DNA of 64,000 nt from Microbacterium helvum (GTDB lineage Bacteria; Actinomycetota; Actinomycetes; Actinomycetales; Microbacteriaceae): positions 138,778 to 202,777 of the forward strand of contig NZ_JACXZS010000008.1 in assembly GCF_014779795.1 (NCBI RefSeq), read 5' to 3'. A model generated the notes under the pieces. That model was not told the origin of the DNA and did no database searches. It was given only the letters and a program-made list of their open reading frames with translations. This document shows, piece by piece, positions 44,083 through 52,033 of this stretch; within the stretch, counting starts at the first letter, position 1, and each line of letters begins with the position of its first letter. A program made the translations under genes and the position numbers.

Positions 44083-44463
44083 GTGATCGAATCCGTCTCC
44101 TCTCCGCACGCCCCTGCTCCGGCGGGCACCTACTCCTCAGGGATCGTCAGCGGAGGACTCCTGTTCGTCGCCGGCCAGGGCCCGTTCGACGCCGCCGGGG
44201 AGCGCGTCGGCGAGAGCTTCGCCGAGCAGCTGCGGCAGACCTTCCGCAACGTGCAGGTGATCGCCGAGGCGGCGGGCACGTCGCTCGAGCACGCGGTACG
44301 GATCGGTGTCTACCTGAAGCGCATCGAGGACTGGGCTGAGCTGAACGAGCTGTCGAAGGGGTTCCTCACCCATCCGTACCCTGCGCGCACGACGGTTCAG
44401 GCAGACCTGAATGGCTTCGACATCGAAGTCGACGCGGTCATCGCTCTGCCCACGCGGGCGTGA
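44083..44463 (+). CDS. ridA: RidA-family enamine/imine deaminase
   Basis: A 126-residue YjgF/YER057c/UK114 protein with the conserved arginine R102 in PARTTVQADL and the family core GGLLFVAGQGPFD. RidA proteins hydrolyse reactive enamines and imines such as 2-aminoacrylate, formed by serine/threonine dehydratases, to 2-oxo acids and ammonia. Its place directly after a dehydratase-like PLP gene, 14 bases downstream with a GAAAGGG ribosome-binding site, fits that job. It is the last gene of the rightward arm. Confidence 0.92.
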   Translation: MIESVSSPHAPAPAGTYSSGIVSGGLLFVAGQGPFDAAGERVGESFAEQLRQTFRNVQVIAEAAGTSLEHAVRIGVYLKRIEDWAELNELSKGFLTHPYPARTTVQADLNGFDIEVDAVIALPTRA

Positions 44464-44834
44464 CGCCCGTGGAGTTGCCTCGGATCGGTCCTGCCGATGC
44501 CGAGCGTCCCGTCGTTCGTGTCGGGGCGCCGTATGCCGCTCTCGGCGTTCTGCGAGCGACATCGACGGTGCCTTCCCCGCTGGTGGCGACTGCTCCAAAA
44601 GTGCTTCGAACACTTCCTCGCCGCCAGGATTGGCTCACTCCCTCGTGTGGAATCGACGCGACGGCGGGAGTCGAACCCGCAACGCTCCCGGGTATGAACC
44701 GGTGCCCGGGACCGCCCGGATCGCCGCGATGACCCCACGCTAACCCGACCGGCCCAAGTAGGCCATGAGCGTGAACCATGGTTTCGCTATGCGTCCCGAT
44801 GTGACGGGACCGCGACGCGCGTAGCGTGACGAAC
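44464..44834. other. 371-base gap at the right edge of the IclR block
   Basis: No protein gene is convincing here; the open frames on both strands are GC-driven. It holds a weak hairpin over the ridA stop codon (CGGGCG-TGA-CGCCCG, 44455-44469), the tRNA-like sequence at 44656-44728, and a TAGCGT box at 44821 that probably drives the next gene. Confidence 0.5.
44656..44728 (-). tRNA. tRNA-like sequence, anticodon loop reads CAT (Met-type); possibly degenerate
   Basis: On the minus strand a 7-base-pair acceptor (CGCGGCG/CGTCGCG, one G-U), a 4-base-pair D stem with an unusually short 6-base loop, an anticodon arm with loop TTCATAC, and a perfect T arm (GCGGG-TTCGACT-CCCGC) can be drawn. Against a functional gene: the D loop lacks the normal A14 and length, and the anticodon stem has an A-G mismatch. 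CCA is not encoded, which is normal in many actinobacteria. It may be a decayed tRNA or an unusual tRNA. Confidence 0.4.
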
Positions 44835-45341
44835 ATGACCGTCCAAGACTTCGCGCGGTACAGCGAGGTGCTGCACGACATGACTCAGGAGTTCGCCCGC
44901 GCCGTCCCGGACGACGCTTGGGACTTCACGCCCGTCCCGGCAAGAACCACGACTGAGCCGCCGACCCAGGATCGCCCCACCGCCCAGTTCGCACCGTTCT
45001 CGAAACAGCTGCGGCACGTCGTGTGCGTGCGCGGCGTCTACAACGCGGCCCTCACCACCAGCGCCGTCGACTGGTCGCGCAAGCACGAGCACTACACCGG
45101 ACCGCTGACCCGCGATGCACTCATCGCCGGGCTCGCAGACCAGCAGCGCCGGCTGATCGCTCTGCTCGACGGCATCCATCCCGACATCGTGCTCGACTGG
45201 GACGGATCTCCGTTCACCTTCGGTCTGTTCGCCGGCGAGTTCGTGCAGCACGAAGCCCTGCACCACGGGCAGTGGAGCGTCTACGCCGCGCTCGCCGGCT
45301 TCGACACTCCGACCGGCTGGCGCGAGTCGTGGGGCCTCTGA
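44835..45341 (+). CDS. DinB-like four-helix-bundle protein
   Basis: A 168-residue protein with the three-histidine pattern of the DinB/YfiT superfamily: QLRHVVCVRGVYN early and FVQHEALHHGQWSVY at the C-terminus. These metal-binding proteins include thiol-dependent transferases, but this member's substrate is unknown. The ATG at 44835 follows TAGCGT by 8 bases, a leaderless start; a GTG nine bases earlier is less likely. Confidence 0.78.
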   Translation: MTVQDFARYSEVLHDMTQEFARAVPDDAWDFTPVPARTTTEPPTQDRPTAQFAPFSKQLRHVVCVRGVYNAALTTSAVDWSRKHEHYTGPLTRDALIAGLADQQRRLIALLDGIHPDIVLDWDGSPFTFGLFAGEFVQHEALHHGQWSVYAALAGFDTPTGWRESWGL

Positions 45342-45438
45342 CGAGGAGTGGATGCCGGCGGCCAGGGCCGACCGTCGGTCGACGCGTTTCGTCTCGCTGC
45401 GTGCACCCGACGACCACGGTGCCTGGCAGGCTGGGACG

Positions 45439-46332
45439 ATGAAGCAGCGCACGTTGGCAGGACGACAGGTGTCGGCGATCGGGCTCGGGGCGATGCCTCT
45501 GTCGATGAACAACGACAAGGCGTATCCGTCTTTCGAAGACGCGGTGGCCACCGTGCACGCGGCGCTCGATGCCGGGGTCACGCTCATCGACACCGCCGAC
45601 ATCTACGCACCCGATGGCGAGCCGATGGGGCACAACGAGCGCATCGTCGCGGAGGCACTGCGGACGTGGAGCGGCGACGCATCGGGCATCTTCGTCGCGA
45701 CGAAGGGCGGCATCACGCTCCTGCCCGACGGCTCCAAGGGGCGCGACGGCTCGGAGACGTACCTGCGCTCGGCGGTCGAGAACTCGCTCGACGCCCTGGG
45801 CATCGACCGGATCGAGCTCTACCAGTACCACCGCCCCGACCGCTGGCGCGTCTACGGCGACATCATGGCCGGCCTGAAGGCCCTGCAGGACGACGGCCTC
45901 GTCCGGGCCGTCGGAATCTCCAACGCGAGCGTCGAAGAGATCCAGATCGCGATCGAGGTGCTGGGCGAAGGCAATCTCGCCAGCGTGCAGAACGAGTTCT
46001 CGCCGAAGCATCCCGGGAGCATCGATGAGCTGCGCTTCTGCGGGGCGCACGGCATCGCCTTCCTGCCGTGGAGTCCGCTCGGCGGCACCGGCGGGGGAGC
46101 GCGTCGAGTCGGCGACCGGTACGCGGCGTTCCGTGAGGTGGGCGAGGCGCACGGCGTCAGCCCCCAGCAGGCGGTGCTCGCGTGGGAGCTGGCCCTCGGC
46201 CCGCACGTCATCCCGATCCCGGGTGCTCGGCGGGCGGCATCCATCACCGACTCGGCTCAGGCGGCCGACCTGGAGCTCACCGCCGACGAGGTGACCCGCC
46301 TCTCGGAGTCTGTGGGGATCTTCGACGACTGA
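45439..46332 (+). CDS. Aldo/keto reductase
   Basis: A 297-residue AKR with the tetrad D51, Y56 (DTADIYAPDGE), K89 (ATKGG) and H131 (YQYHRPD). It resembles the broad AKR12/13-like branch of NADPH-dependent aldehyde reductases. A GGGACG stretch before the ATG is a poor ribosome-binding site. It is preceded by about 85 bases of a GGATGCCGGCGGCC-type intergenic element and followed by another such element at 46340. Confidence 0.9.
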   Translation: MKQRTLAGRQVSAIGLGAMPLSMNNDKAYPSFEDAVATVHAALDAGVTLIDTADIYAPDGEPMGHNERIVAEALRTWSGDASGIFVATKGGITLLPDGSKGRDGSETYLRSAVENSLDALGIDRIELYQYHRPDRWRVYGDIMAGLKALQDDGLVRAVGISNASVEEIQIAIEVLGEGNLASVQNEFSPKHPGSIDELRFCGAHGIAFLPWSPLGGTGGGARRVGDRYAAFREVGEAHGVSPQQAVLAWELALGPHVIPIPGARRAASITDSAQAADLELTADEVTRLSESVGIFDD

Positions 46333-46406
46333 TCCGGAGATGGATGCCGGCGGCCGCTGCCGACCGGCGGCACGGGCGACTCGTCCTCGCTCGTCCCGCG
46401 CTCCGC

Positions 46407-47165
46407 TCAACGACGGGGCGCGCCGTCCAGGGCCGCCTCCGCAGCCCGTCGTCCCTCGGCGATCAGCCGCGGCACATCGCGCATCGTCCACTGGGCCATG
46501 CGCTCCATCTCGGGCTGGATCAGCACGACCGTCGGGTCGGCCACGAGCGCGCTGATCTTGGTGGTCGTGCGCATCATCCGCACGTTCTCCCACTTGGCGT
46601 GCAGGTGCACGACGATCACCCGCTCGGCGCCCAGTTCGCGCGCCGCGGCGTGCGGCACGTTGTCGACCATGCCGCCGTCGGCGAGCACACGGCCGTCGAG
46701 TCGCACAGGCGGAAGGATCCCCGGCACGGCCACCGACGCGCGCAGCGCGGCGCTCAGCGGCCCTTTGTCGATCGTCACGGCACGACGTGTGCGCAGGTCG
46801 GTGGCGACGGCGCCGAAGTGGCGCGGCAGATCCTCGATGCGCGGATCCTCACCGAGCAGCCTGCGGATCGAATCCGTCACCACCCGCGTGTCGAGCAGCC
46901 CCCACCGCGGCTTCCAGCTCCAGTTGCCGATCCGCGTCCACCGGAAGCGCAGCGCGATCCGCTCGATCGCCGCGCCGTCGAGCCCGGCCGCGTACGCGGA
47001 CCCGACGAGCGCCCCCGAACTCGTGCCCGTCACGATGCCGGGCCGGATGCCCCGCTCTTCGAGTACCTGCAGTACGCCCACGTGCGCGGCGCCGAACGCT
47101 CCGCCGCCGCTGAGCGTCAGCCCGAGGGCCGGGTCATCGCCCGGCAGCGGATCCTCACGTGGCAT
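46407..47165 (-). CDS. Patatin-like phospholipase (RssA/NTE family)
   Basis: A 252-residue serine hydrolase with the oxyanion loop SGGGAFGAAHVG, the nucleophile S49 in GTSSG and the catalytic aspartate in LADGGMVDNVP. A Ser-Asp dyad of this kind hydrolyses acyl esters of phospholipids or lysophospholipids. There is no signal peptide or membrane helix. TACCTT ends 8 bases before the ATG, indicating leaderless expression. Confidence 0.92.
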   Translation of the reverse strand: MPREDPLPGDDPALGLTLSGGGAFGAAHVGVLQVLEERGIRPGIVTGTSSGALVGSAYAAGLDGAAIERIALRFRWTRIGNWSWKPRWGLLDTRVVTDSIRRLLGEDPRIEDLPRHFGAVATDLRTRRAVTIDKGPLSAALRASVAVPGILPPVRLDGRVLADGGMVDNVPHAAARELGAERVIVVHLHAKWENVRMMRTTTKISALVADPTVVLIQPEMERMAQWTMRDVPRLIAEGRRAAEAALDGAPRR

Positions 47166-47248
47166 GCCGCGAAGGTACCACCGGCGAGTGGATGCCGGCG
47201 GCCCAGGCAGGCCGTGTGCTCGGGGCGTTTCGCCGGGCGGGAACCCGC

Positions 47249-47626
47249 TCAGCGGTCGGCGGACGGTTCGGGCACCGGCGTCTGCTGATAGAGCGCGAGT
47301 CGCCAGTCGCCGTCCTGTCGCACGTAGACGCTCGACATGAGCGCGGTGAACGCGGCTTCATCGCCATCGCGGGTGGCGCGGCCGGTGTAGACGAGGATCG
47401 CGTGGTCGTCGCCGAGCGGGATCAGGCGCTCATCGTGGATCTCGTAGGTGCGCCACGGCGGGGCGTCGTTGAGCGAATCGACGGCGGCGTCGCGGTCGAG
47501 CACCATTCCGTGCGCCAGCACCATGGCGCCGTCGGCGGTCATGAGTCGTCCGTAGAACTCGGAGCCGGTGCCGTCGCACAGCGACTTCCAGCCCTGGTGT
47601 TCGAGTTCGAGCAGTTCGTCGAGCAC
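47249..47626 (-). CDS. NTF2-like (SnoaL/DUF4440) family protein
   Basis: A 125-residue single-domain cone-shaped fold protein: LLELEHQGWKSLCDGTGSEFY, LNDAPPWRTYEIHDERL and SSVYVRQDGDWRLALYQQTP are the usual helix and strand landmarks. Members are enzymes or ligand-binding proteins; nothing here decides which. GAAGGAG five bases before the GTG at 47626 fixes the start. Confidence 0.85.
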   Translation of the reverse strand: MLDELLELEHQGWKSLCDGTGSEFYGRLMTADGAMVLAHGMVLDRDAAVDSLNDAPPWRTYEIHDERLIPLGDDHAILVYTGRATRDGDEAAFTALMSSVYVRQDGDWRLALYQQTPVPEPSADR

Positions 47627-47695
47627 GGCATCTCCTTCGATCGCCCGTTGTCGGCCTAAGCATCTCGAGCGTTTCGTCTACCCCTCCGCGCGTGC

Positions 47696-48538
47696 TCACC
47701 CGGTGGACTCGCGCGACCCCTCGAACCGGTCGATGAGCAGCGGGAAGCCGGTGCTGTTCCACCATGATGCCGAGATGTGGCCGGCCGACATCCCATGCCC
47801 GGGGTTGAACTCGGCGACGTAGATCGCGTCGTCCCGGTCGGCGACGGGCGCACCCGCGATCGCCTCGGCCGCCGACGTGATCGTGCGCTGCAGCTCCCGC
47901 CGGTCGGAGGGCAGCGGCGTCCCCGCGAACTGCGCGCGCAGGGCGCGCCACAGGTATGGATCGCCCCGCAGTCCCCAGACCGGCGGCTCCTCGTCGAACA
48001 GCCGGCCGATCGACCCCGGCTCGGTCGGCGGCGGAAACGATCGGATCACCTGGGCCTGCACGCGCCGGTGCGTCGGCTCGCTGAACGAGACCAGCCGGAC
48101 GTGCTCGACGCGCGTCGACGTGCGGGCGATCGTCTCGATCGCGGCGGCGATCGCGTCGTCGAGCGGCCAGGCGTACACGCCGGCGCTGATCAGCGGGAAG
48201 GCGATGGATGCGACATCCAGCTCGTCGGCGACCTCGAGCGCGCGCCGATAGCAGGACTCGAGCAGCGCGCGGTCGCGCTCGCCGGCCGCGTGGTTCGGCC
48301 CCACGGTGTGGATCACCCAGGCCGCGGGCAGATCGCCGGCAGTGGTCCAGCCGGCGTCGCCGGTCGCGAGACCGGACGGAAAGCGGGCGATGCAGTCCGC
48401 GAGGATGGCGGGACCGCCCGCGCGATGGATGGCGCCGTCCACGCCGCCACCGCCCCGCATCCGGCGATTGGCCGCGTTGACGATCGCATCCACCTGTTGC
48501 GCGGTGATGTCGCCGTGCACGGCCGTGACGCTGGGCAT
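47696..48538 (-). CDS. Macro-domain ADP-ribose hydrolase fused to an uncharacterised C-terminal domain
   Basis: A 280-residue protein. Residues 1-170 are a macro domain of the O-acetyl-ADP-ribose deacetylase (YmdB) type: VNAANRRMRGGGGVDGAIH and PLISAGVYAWP provide the ADP-ribose site. The remaining 110 residues (WGLRGDPYLWRALRAQFAG, then NPGHGMSAGHISASWWN) form a separate domain that I do not recognise as a named family. The likely job is removing ADP-ribose-type marks or clearing O-acetyl-ADP-ribose; the extra domain may confer specificity. GATACT 7 bases before the ATG suggests a leaderless start. Confidence 0.85.
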   Translation of the reverse strand: MPSVTAVHGDITAQQVDAIVNAANRRMRGGGGVDGAIHRAGGPAILADCIARFPSGLATGDAGWTTAGDLPAAWVIHTVGPNHAAGERDRALLESCYRRALEVADELDVASIAFPLISAGVYAWPLDDAIAAAIETIARTSTRVEHVRLVSFSEPTHRRVQAQVIRSFPPPTEPGSIGRLFDEEPPVWGLRGDPYLWRALRAQFAGTPLPSDRRELQRTITSAAEAIAGAPVADRDDAIYVAEFNPGHGMSAGHISASWWNSTGFPLLIDRFEGSRESTG

Positions 48539-48679
48539 GGGTCCAGTATCGCGCTGCGCGGCGATGGATGCCGGGGGACTACGCCGACCGTGCGGCCGGG
48601 GCGTTTCGACGTCGCTCGTTCCTCGCTCCGCGGGGCGAGCGGGGGCGAAGGCCTCGACCGGGGGAGCGGGCAACGCAAG

Positions 48680-48703
48680 AAGGGCCGCCCCGGGGCGGCC
48701 CTT
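48680..48703 (-). terminator. Terminator of the MFS-MarR operon
   Basis: A perfect 24-base palindrome (AAGGGCCGCCCC and its complement) 15 bases beyond the marR stop codon. Confidence 0.75.
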
Positions 48704-48718
48704 CCGGCATGCACTTCT

Positions 48719-49168
48719 CTACGCGGCAGAGATCTCGGAGAGGATCTCGGCGAACAGTCGCAGGTCGTCCGCAGACCGCGTCGAGAGTGCACCGCGCAGA
48801 CGCGACTTGTTGCTCTCGCGCACGGCCAGGGCCTTCTCGAGCCCGGCGGCGGTCGGCACGAGCACGCGGGCGCGCCCGTCCGTGGCATCGGGCAGGCTCT
48901 CCACGAGCCCGAACTCCTCGAGCACGCGCACCTGGCGGCTCACGGCGCTCTTGTCCATGTCGAACAGCTGGGCCAGTGCGTGGGCGTTCGTCTCGCCGAG
49001 GCGGACGATCGTGCCGAAGAGCTTGTAGCCCGCGGGCTGCAGTTCGGGGTGCACCTGCTCGGCGGCCTCTTTCCACACGGCACGCGACCGGTTGAAGAGG
49101 ACGGACAGCTGTTGTTCCACGTCGAGGATCGCGTCGTCTACGGCGGAGTCCGGGCTCATGACGGCCAT
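48719..49168 (-). CDS. MarR-family regulator of the adjacent drug exporter
   Basis: A 149-residue winged-helix protein: the recognition region is ALAQLFDMDKSAVSRQVRVL and the wing FGLVESLPDATDGRARVLV, with the usual terminal dimerisation helices. It lies one base after the exporter stop, so both come from one promoter. Two identical-style 18-base palindromes upstream of the exporter are the probable operators, giving an autoregulated, ligand-relieved efflux operon. The start may be the ATG at 49168 or 49159. Confidence 0.92.
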   Translation of the reverse strand: MAVMSPDSAVDDAILDVEQQLSVLFNRSRAVWKEAAEQVHPELQPAGYKLFGTIVRLGETNAHALAQLFDMDKSAVSRQVRVLEEFGLVESLPDATDGRARVLVPTAAGLEKALAVRESNKSRLRGALSTRSADDLRLFAEILSEISAA

Positions 49169-49169
49169 G

Positions 49170-50894
49170 CTACGAGCGGTCCTTGCGCAGGGCCGCGCGC
49201 GTGACCGGCACGGTGCCCGTCAGCACGCGATCGGCCTCTTCGACCTGCTCGGCGACCATCGGCAGCGCGGCGCCCACCTCGGCCTCTGCGAGCTCGATGG
49301 CGACGTTCTCGGCCTCTTCCTGCAGCTCCTGCGACGCCGACTTGGTCGACAGTCGCTTGTTCGGCAGGAACGCGATCGCGATGAGCGCCAGCACTGCGAG
49401 CGGCACGGCGATCCAGAACACGTGGGCGATGCCGTCGGCATACGCGGCCTCGATGATCACGCGGATCGTCTCGGGCAGCTCGTCGACCTTCGGCACGGTG
49501 CCGCCGGCCAGCGTCTGCAGCGCGGTGACCTCATCCGGCGACGTGGGCACGAAGCCCTTGAAGCCGTCGGTGATGTTGTTGGTGACCTGCGTGGCCAGGA
49601 GCGACCCCATGATCGTCACGCCGATGGTGCCGGCGATCGAACGGAAGAAGTTCACGTTCGACGACGCGGCGCCCAGCTGCGAGGCGGGGGTGTCGTTCTG
49701 CACGATGAGTGTCAGGTTCTGCATGACCATGCCCAGGCCCGCGCCGAGCACGAAGATGAACACGGCCACCCACACGAACGGGGTGTCGTAGTGCAGCGTC
49801 GTGAGCAGGTACGTGCCCGCGATCGTGAGCACCGAGCCGACGAGCATGAAGCCCTTCCAGCGGCCGAACTTGCTGATCAGCGCGCCGACGGTGATCGAGG
49901 CGCCCATCTGGCCGATGATCATCGGGATCGTCATGAGACCCGACTCGGTCGGTGTGGCGCCGCGCGCCAGCTGGAAGTACTGCGCCAGGAACACACTGGT
50001 CGCGAACATCGAGACGCCGATCGCGAGCGACGCGATCACCGACAGCGTGAACGTGCGGTTCTTGAACAGCGTCATCGGAACGATGGGCTCGGGCACGAAG
50101 AACTCGACGATGATGAACGCGACGATGGATGCCGCCGCGACGCCGATCATGACGAAGCTGGTGATCGAGTCCCACTCGAAGCCGCCCGCGTCAGGCTTGC
50201 CGCCGAGGGTGATCCACACGAGCGTGAGCGCCACGCCCACGGCCATCAGCACCGCGCCGATGTAGTCGATCTTGACCGGACGCTTCGGAGTCTTCGGCAG
50301 GTGCAGCGTGAACTGCAGCAGCACGAGCGCGATGACGGCGAGCGGAACCGGAAGGAAGAAGTTGGCGCGCCAGCCCCACGCGTCGGTGATGACACCGCCG
50401 AGCAGCGGGCCGCCGATCGTGGCGACGGCCATGATGCCGCCGACGACGCCCATGTACTTCCCGCGCTCACGCGGCGAGATGATCAGGGCGACGATGATCA
50501 TGACGAGCGACATGAGACCGCCCGTGCCGATGCCCTGGATCACGCGGACGGCGATCAGCGTGCCGGCATCCTGCGCGAAGCCCGAGATCGCGCTGCCCAC
50601 GACGAACAGCACGATCGAGATCTGCAGCAGCACCTTGCGGTTGACGAGGTCGGCGAGCTTGCCCCAGATGGGCGTGGTGACGGCCGTGGCCAGCAGGCTC
50701 GACGTGATGACCCACGTGTAGGCCGACTGGTCGCCGCCGAGGTCGGCGACGATGAGCGGCATCGAGGTCGAGATCACGGTGCCCGAGAGCACGGCGACGA
50801 ACATCGTGACGATGAGTCCCGAAAGCGCGATGAACACCTCGCGCGGAGTGCGCTCGGCGGTCGCCGGCGAATGCGTGTCGGAGAGTGTCGACAT
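49170..50894 (-). CDS. DHA2-family multidrug MFS exporter (14 helices)
   Basis: A 574-residue exporter with the EmrB/LfrA-type landmarks TVISTSMPLIVADLGG, WGKLADLVNRKVLLQ (motif A) and GPLLGGVITDAWGWR (motif C), and a long acidic cytoplasmic C-terminus. It should export hydrophobic cations or drugs with proton exchange. AGGAAACC precedes the ATG. It heads the operon that includes marR. Confidence 0.93.
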   Translation of the reverse strand: MSTLSDTHSPATAERTPREVFIALSGLIVTMFVAVLSGTVISTSMPLIVADLGGDQSAYTWVITSSLLATAVTTPIWGKLADLVNRKVLLQISIVLFVVGSAISGFAQDAGTLIAVRVIQGIGTGGLMSLVMIIVALIISPRERGKYMGVVGGIMAVATIGGPLLGGVITDAWGWRANFFLPVPLAVIALVLLQFTLHLPKTPKRPVKIDYIGAVLMAVGVALTLVWITLGGKPDAGGFEWDSITSFVMIGVAAASIVAFIIVEFFVPEPIVPMTLFKNRTFTLSVIASLAIGVSMFATSVFLAQYFQLARGATPTESGLMTIPMIIGQMGASITVGALISKFGRWKGFMLVGSVLTIAGTYLLTTLHYDTPFVWVAVFIFVLGAGLGMVMQNLTLIVQNDTPASQLGAASSNVNFFRSIAGTIGVTIMGSLLATQVTNNITDGFKGFVPTSPDEVTALQTLAGGTVPKVDELPETIRVIIEAAYADGIAHVFWIAVPLAVLALIAIAFLPNKRLSTKSASQELQEEAENVAIELAEAEVGAALPMVAEQVEEADRVLTGTVPVTRAALRKDRS

Positions 50895-50913
50895 AGGTTT
50901 CCTCCGATTAGAA

Positions 50914-50960
50914 AGTTGATGACGGTCAACTATATAGCAAGTAGTTGACGTGAGTCAACT
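50914..50960. promoter_or_regulatory. Two MarR operators upstream of the exporter
   Basis: AGTTGATGACGGTCAACT (50914-50931, one mismatch) and AGTTGACGTGAGTCAACT (50943-50960) are 18-base palindromes whose centres are 29 bases apart, just upstream of the ribosome-binding site, with a TATATA stretch between them that could be the -10 region. Confidence 0.8.
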
Positions 50961-51009
50961 GTGGATCGAGATCAACCAGTTTCGGAGGAGTGGATGCCGG
51001 CGGCCAGGC

Positions 51010-51972
51010 CTACTCCAGGGCCGCCAGCATCCGCATCAGCGCCTCGCGCATCGCTGTCCTCGCCGCATCCGGCAGCTCAAGCGTGTACGGGACGCCCTCG
51101 GGGATCCAGGCGAGGGCGTACATGACCTCGCGGAAGTCGCTGCCGCCCACCGGCCAGCTCGTGCGGCCCTCGCCGGCGGCGGTCGCGCCCTGGCCCCACT
51201 GGCCGAAGAACACGCGCATGTCGTCCAGGCCGAGGTCCATGACGGCGGCGCCCGCCACGGCCTGCGGACTCCACGACCGGGCGACGGCGATGAACTCGTC
51301 GACCTGCTCGGGCGTCAGTTCGCGCGGCGTGAACAGCACGCGCGTGTGCTCGAGGTCCGACAGGCGGTCGACGCGGAAGGTGCGCCAGTCGTCGCGCTCC
51401 AGATCCCAGCAGAGCAGGTACCAGTGCCGTTCGGCGGGCGCGAGCGCGTGCGGCTCGACGCGGCGCTTCATGACTTCGCCCGACACGGTCGTATAGGTGA
51501 AGCGCACGCGCTCGTGGTCGCGGGTGGCGAGGGCGAGCTCGCCGAGCAGTTCGCTCGACACCGCCGCGCCGGAGCGGATGCCGGTCGGCTGGACGGTCTC
51601 GGCCAGCGCGTTGACGCGGCGCCGCAGCGGCGCGGGCAGCACCTGCTCGAGCTTCGCGAGCGCGGTCACGGTGGTCTCGGCACCGCTCAGGAGTCGCTGG
51701 GATGCCGCCACCCGCAGTCCGATCGCCATCGCGACGGCCTCGTCGTCGGTGAGCAGCAGGGGCGGCACGGCGCTGCCGGCCTCCAGCCGGTAGCCGCCCG
51801 CTGCGCCGGGCGTGGACTCGATGCGATAGCCGAGCTCGCGCAGGCGCTCCACGTCGCGTCGCACGGTGCGCTCGGTCACGCCCAGTCGGCCGGCCAGCTC
51901 GGTCCCCGGCCAGTGCCGATGGGTCTGCAGCAGATTCAGCAGCGAGAGGGCGCGGGTGGTCGTGTCGGACAT
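51010..51972 (-). CDS. YafY-type regulator: HTH plus WYL domain
   Basis: A 320-residue regulator with an N-terminal helix-turn-helix (WPGTELAGRLGVTERTVRRD) and a central WYL domain (HWYLLCWDLERDDWRTFRVD). WYL domains bind nucleic acid or nucleotide ligands. The gene diverges from a drug-type ABC exporter; the 61-base space contains GGACAGGATCCGTCC, matching the palindromic sites seen near YafY regulators, so control of that exporter and autoregulation are likely. Confidence 0.92.
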   Translation of the reverse strand: MSDTTTRALSLLNLLQTHRHWPGTELAGRLGVTERTVRRDVERLRELGYRIESTPGAAGGYRLEAGSAVPPLLLTDDEAVAMAIGLRVAASQRLLSGAETTVTALAKLEQVLPAPLRRRVNALAETVQPTGIRSGAAVSSELLGELALATRDHERVRFTYTTVSGEVMKRRVEPHALAPAERHWYLLCWDLERDDWRTFRVDRLSDLEHTRVLFTPRELTPEQVDEFIAVARSWSPQAVAGAAVMDLGLDDMRVFFGQWGQGATAAGEGRTSWPVGGSDFREVMYALAWIPEGVPYTLELPDAARTAMREALMRMLAALE

Positions 51973-51995
51973 GCGAAAAGAATCTCATGCATCCA

Positions 51996-52010
51996 GGACA
52001 GGATCCGTCC
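51996..52010. promoter_or_regulatory. Probable YafY/WYL operator
   Basis: GGACAGGATCCGTCC is a near-perfect palindrome (GGAC and GTCC arms around GGATCC) centred between the divergent starts at 51972 and 52034. Confidence 0.55.
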
Positions 52011-52033
52011 GCATTTGTTTCTAGCGTGTGGGC

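Noticed and set aside
20046..44463. Classical sialic-acid catabolic operon
   Set aside because: Only the propeller fold suggests it. No NanA lyase, NanE epimerase, NanK kinase or deaminase is present, and the transporter is of Dpp type.
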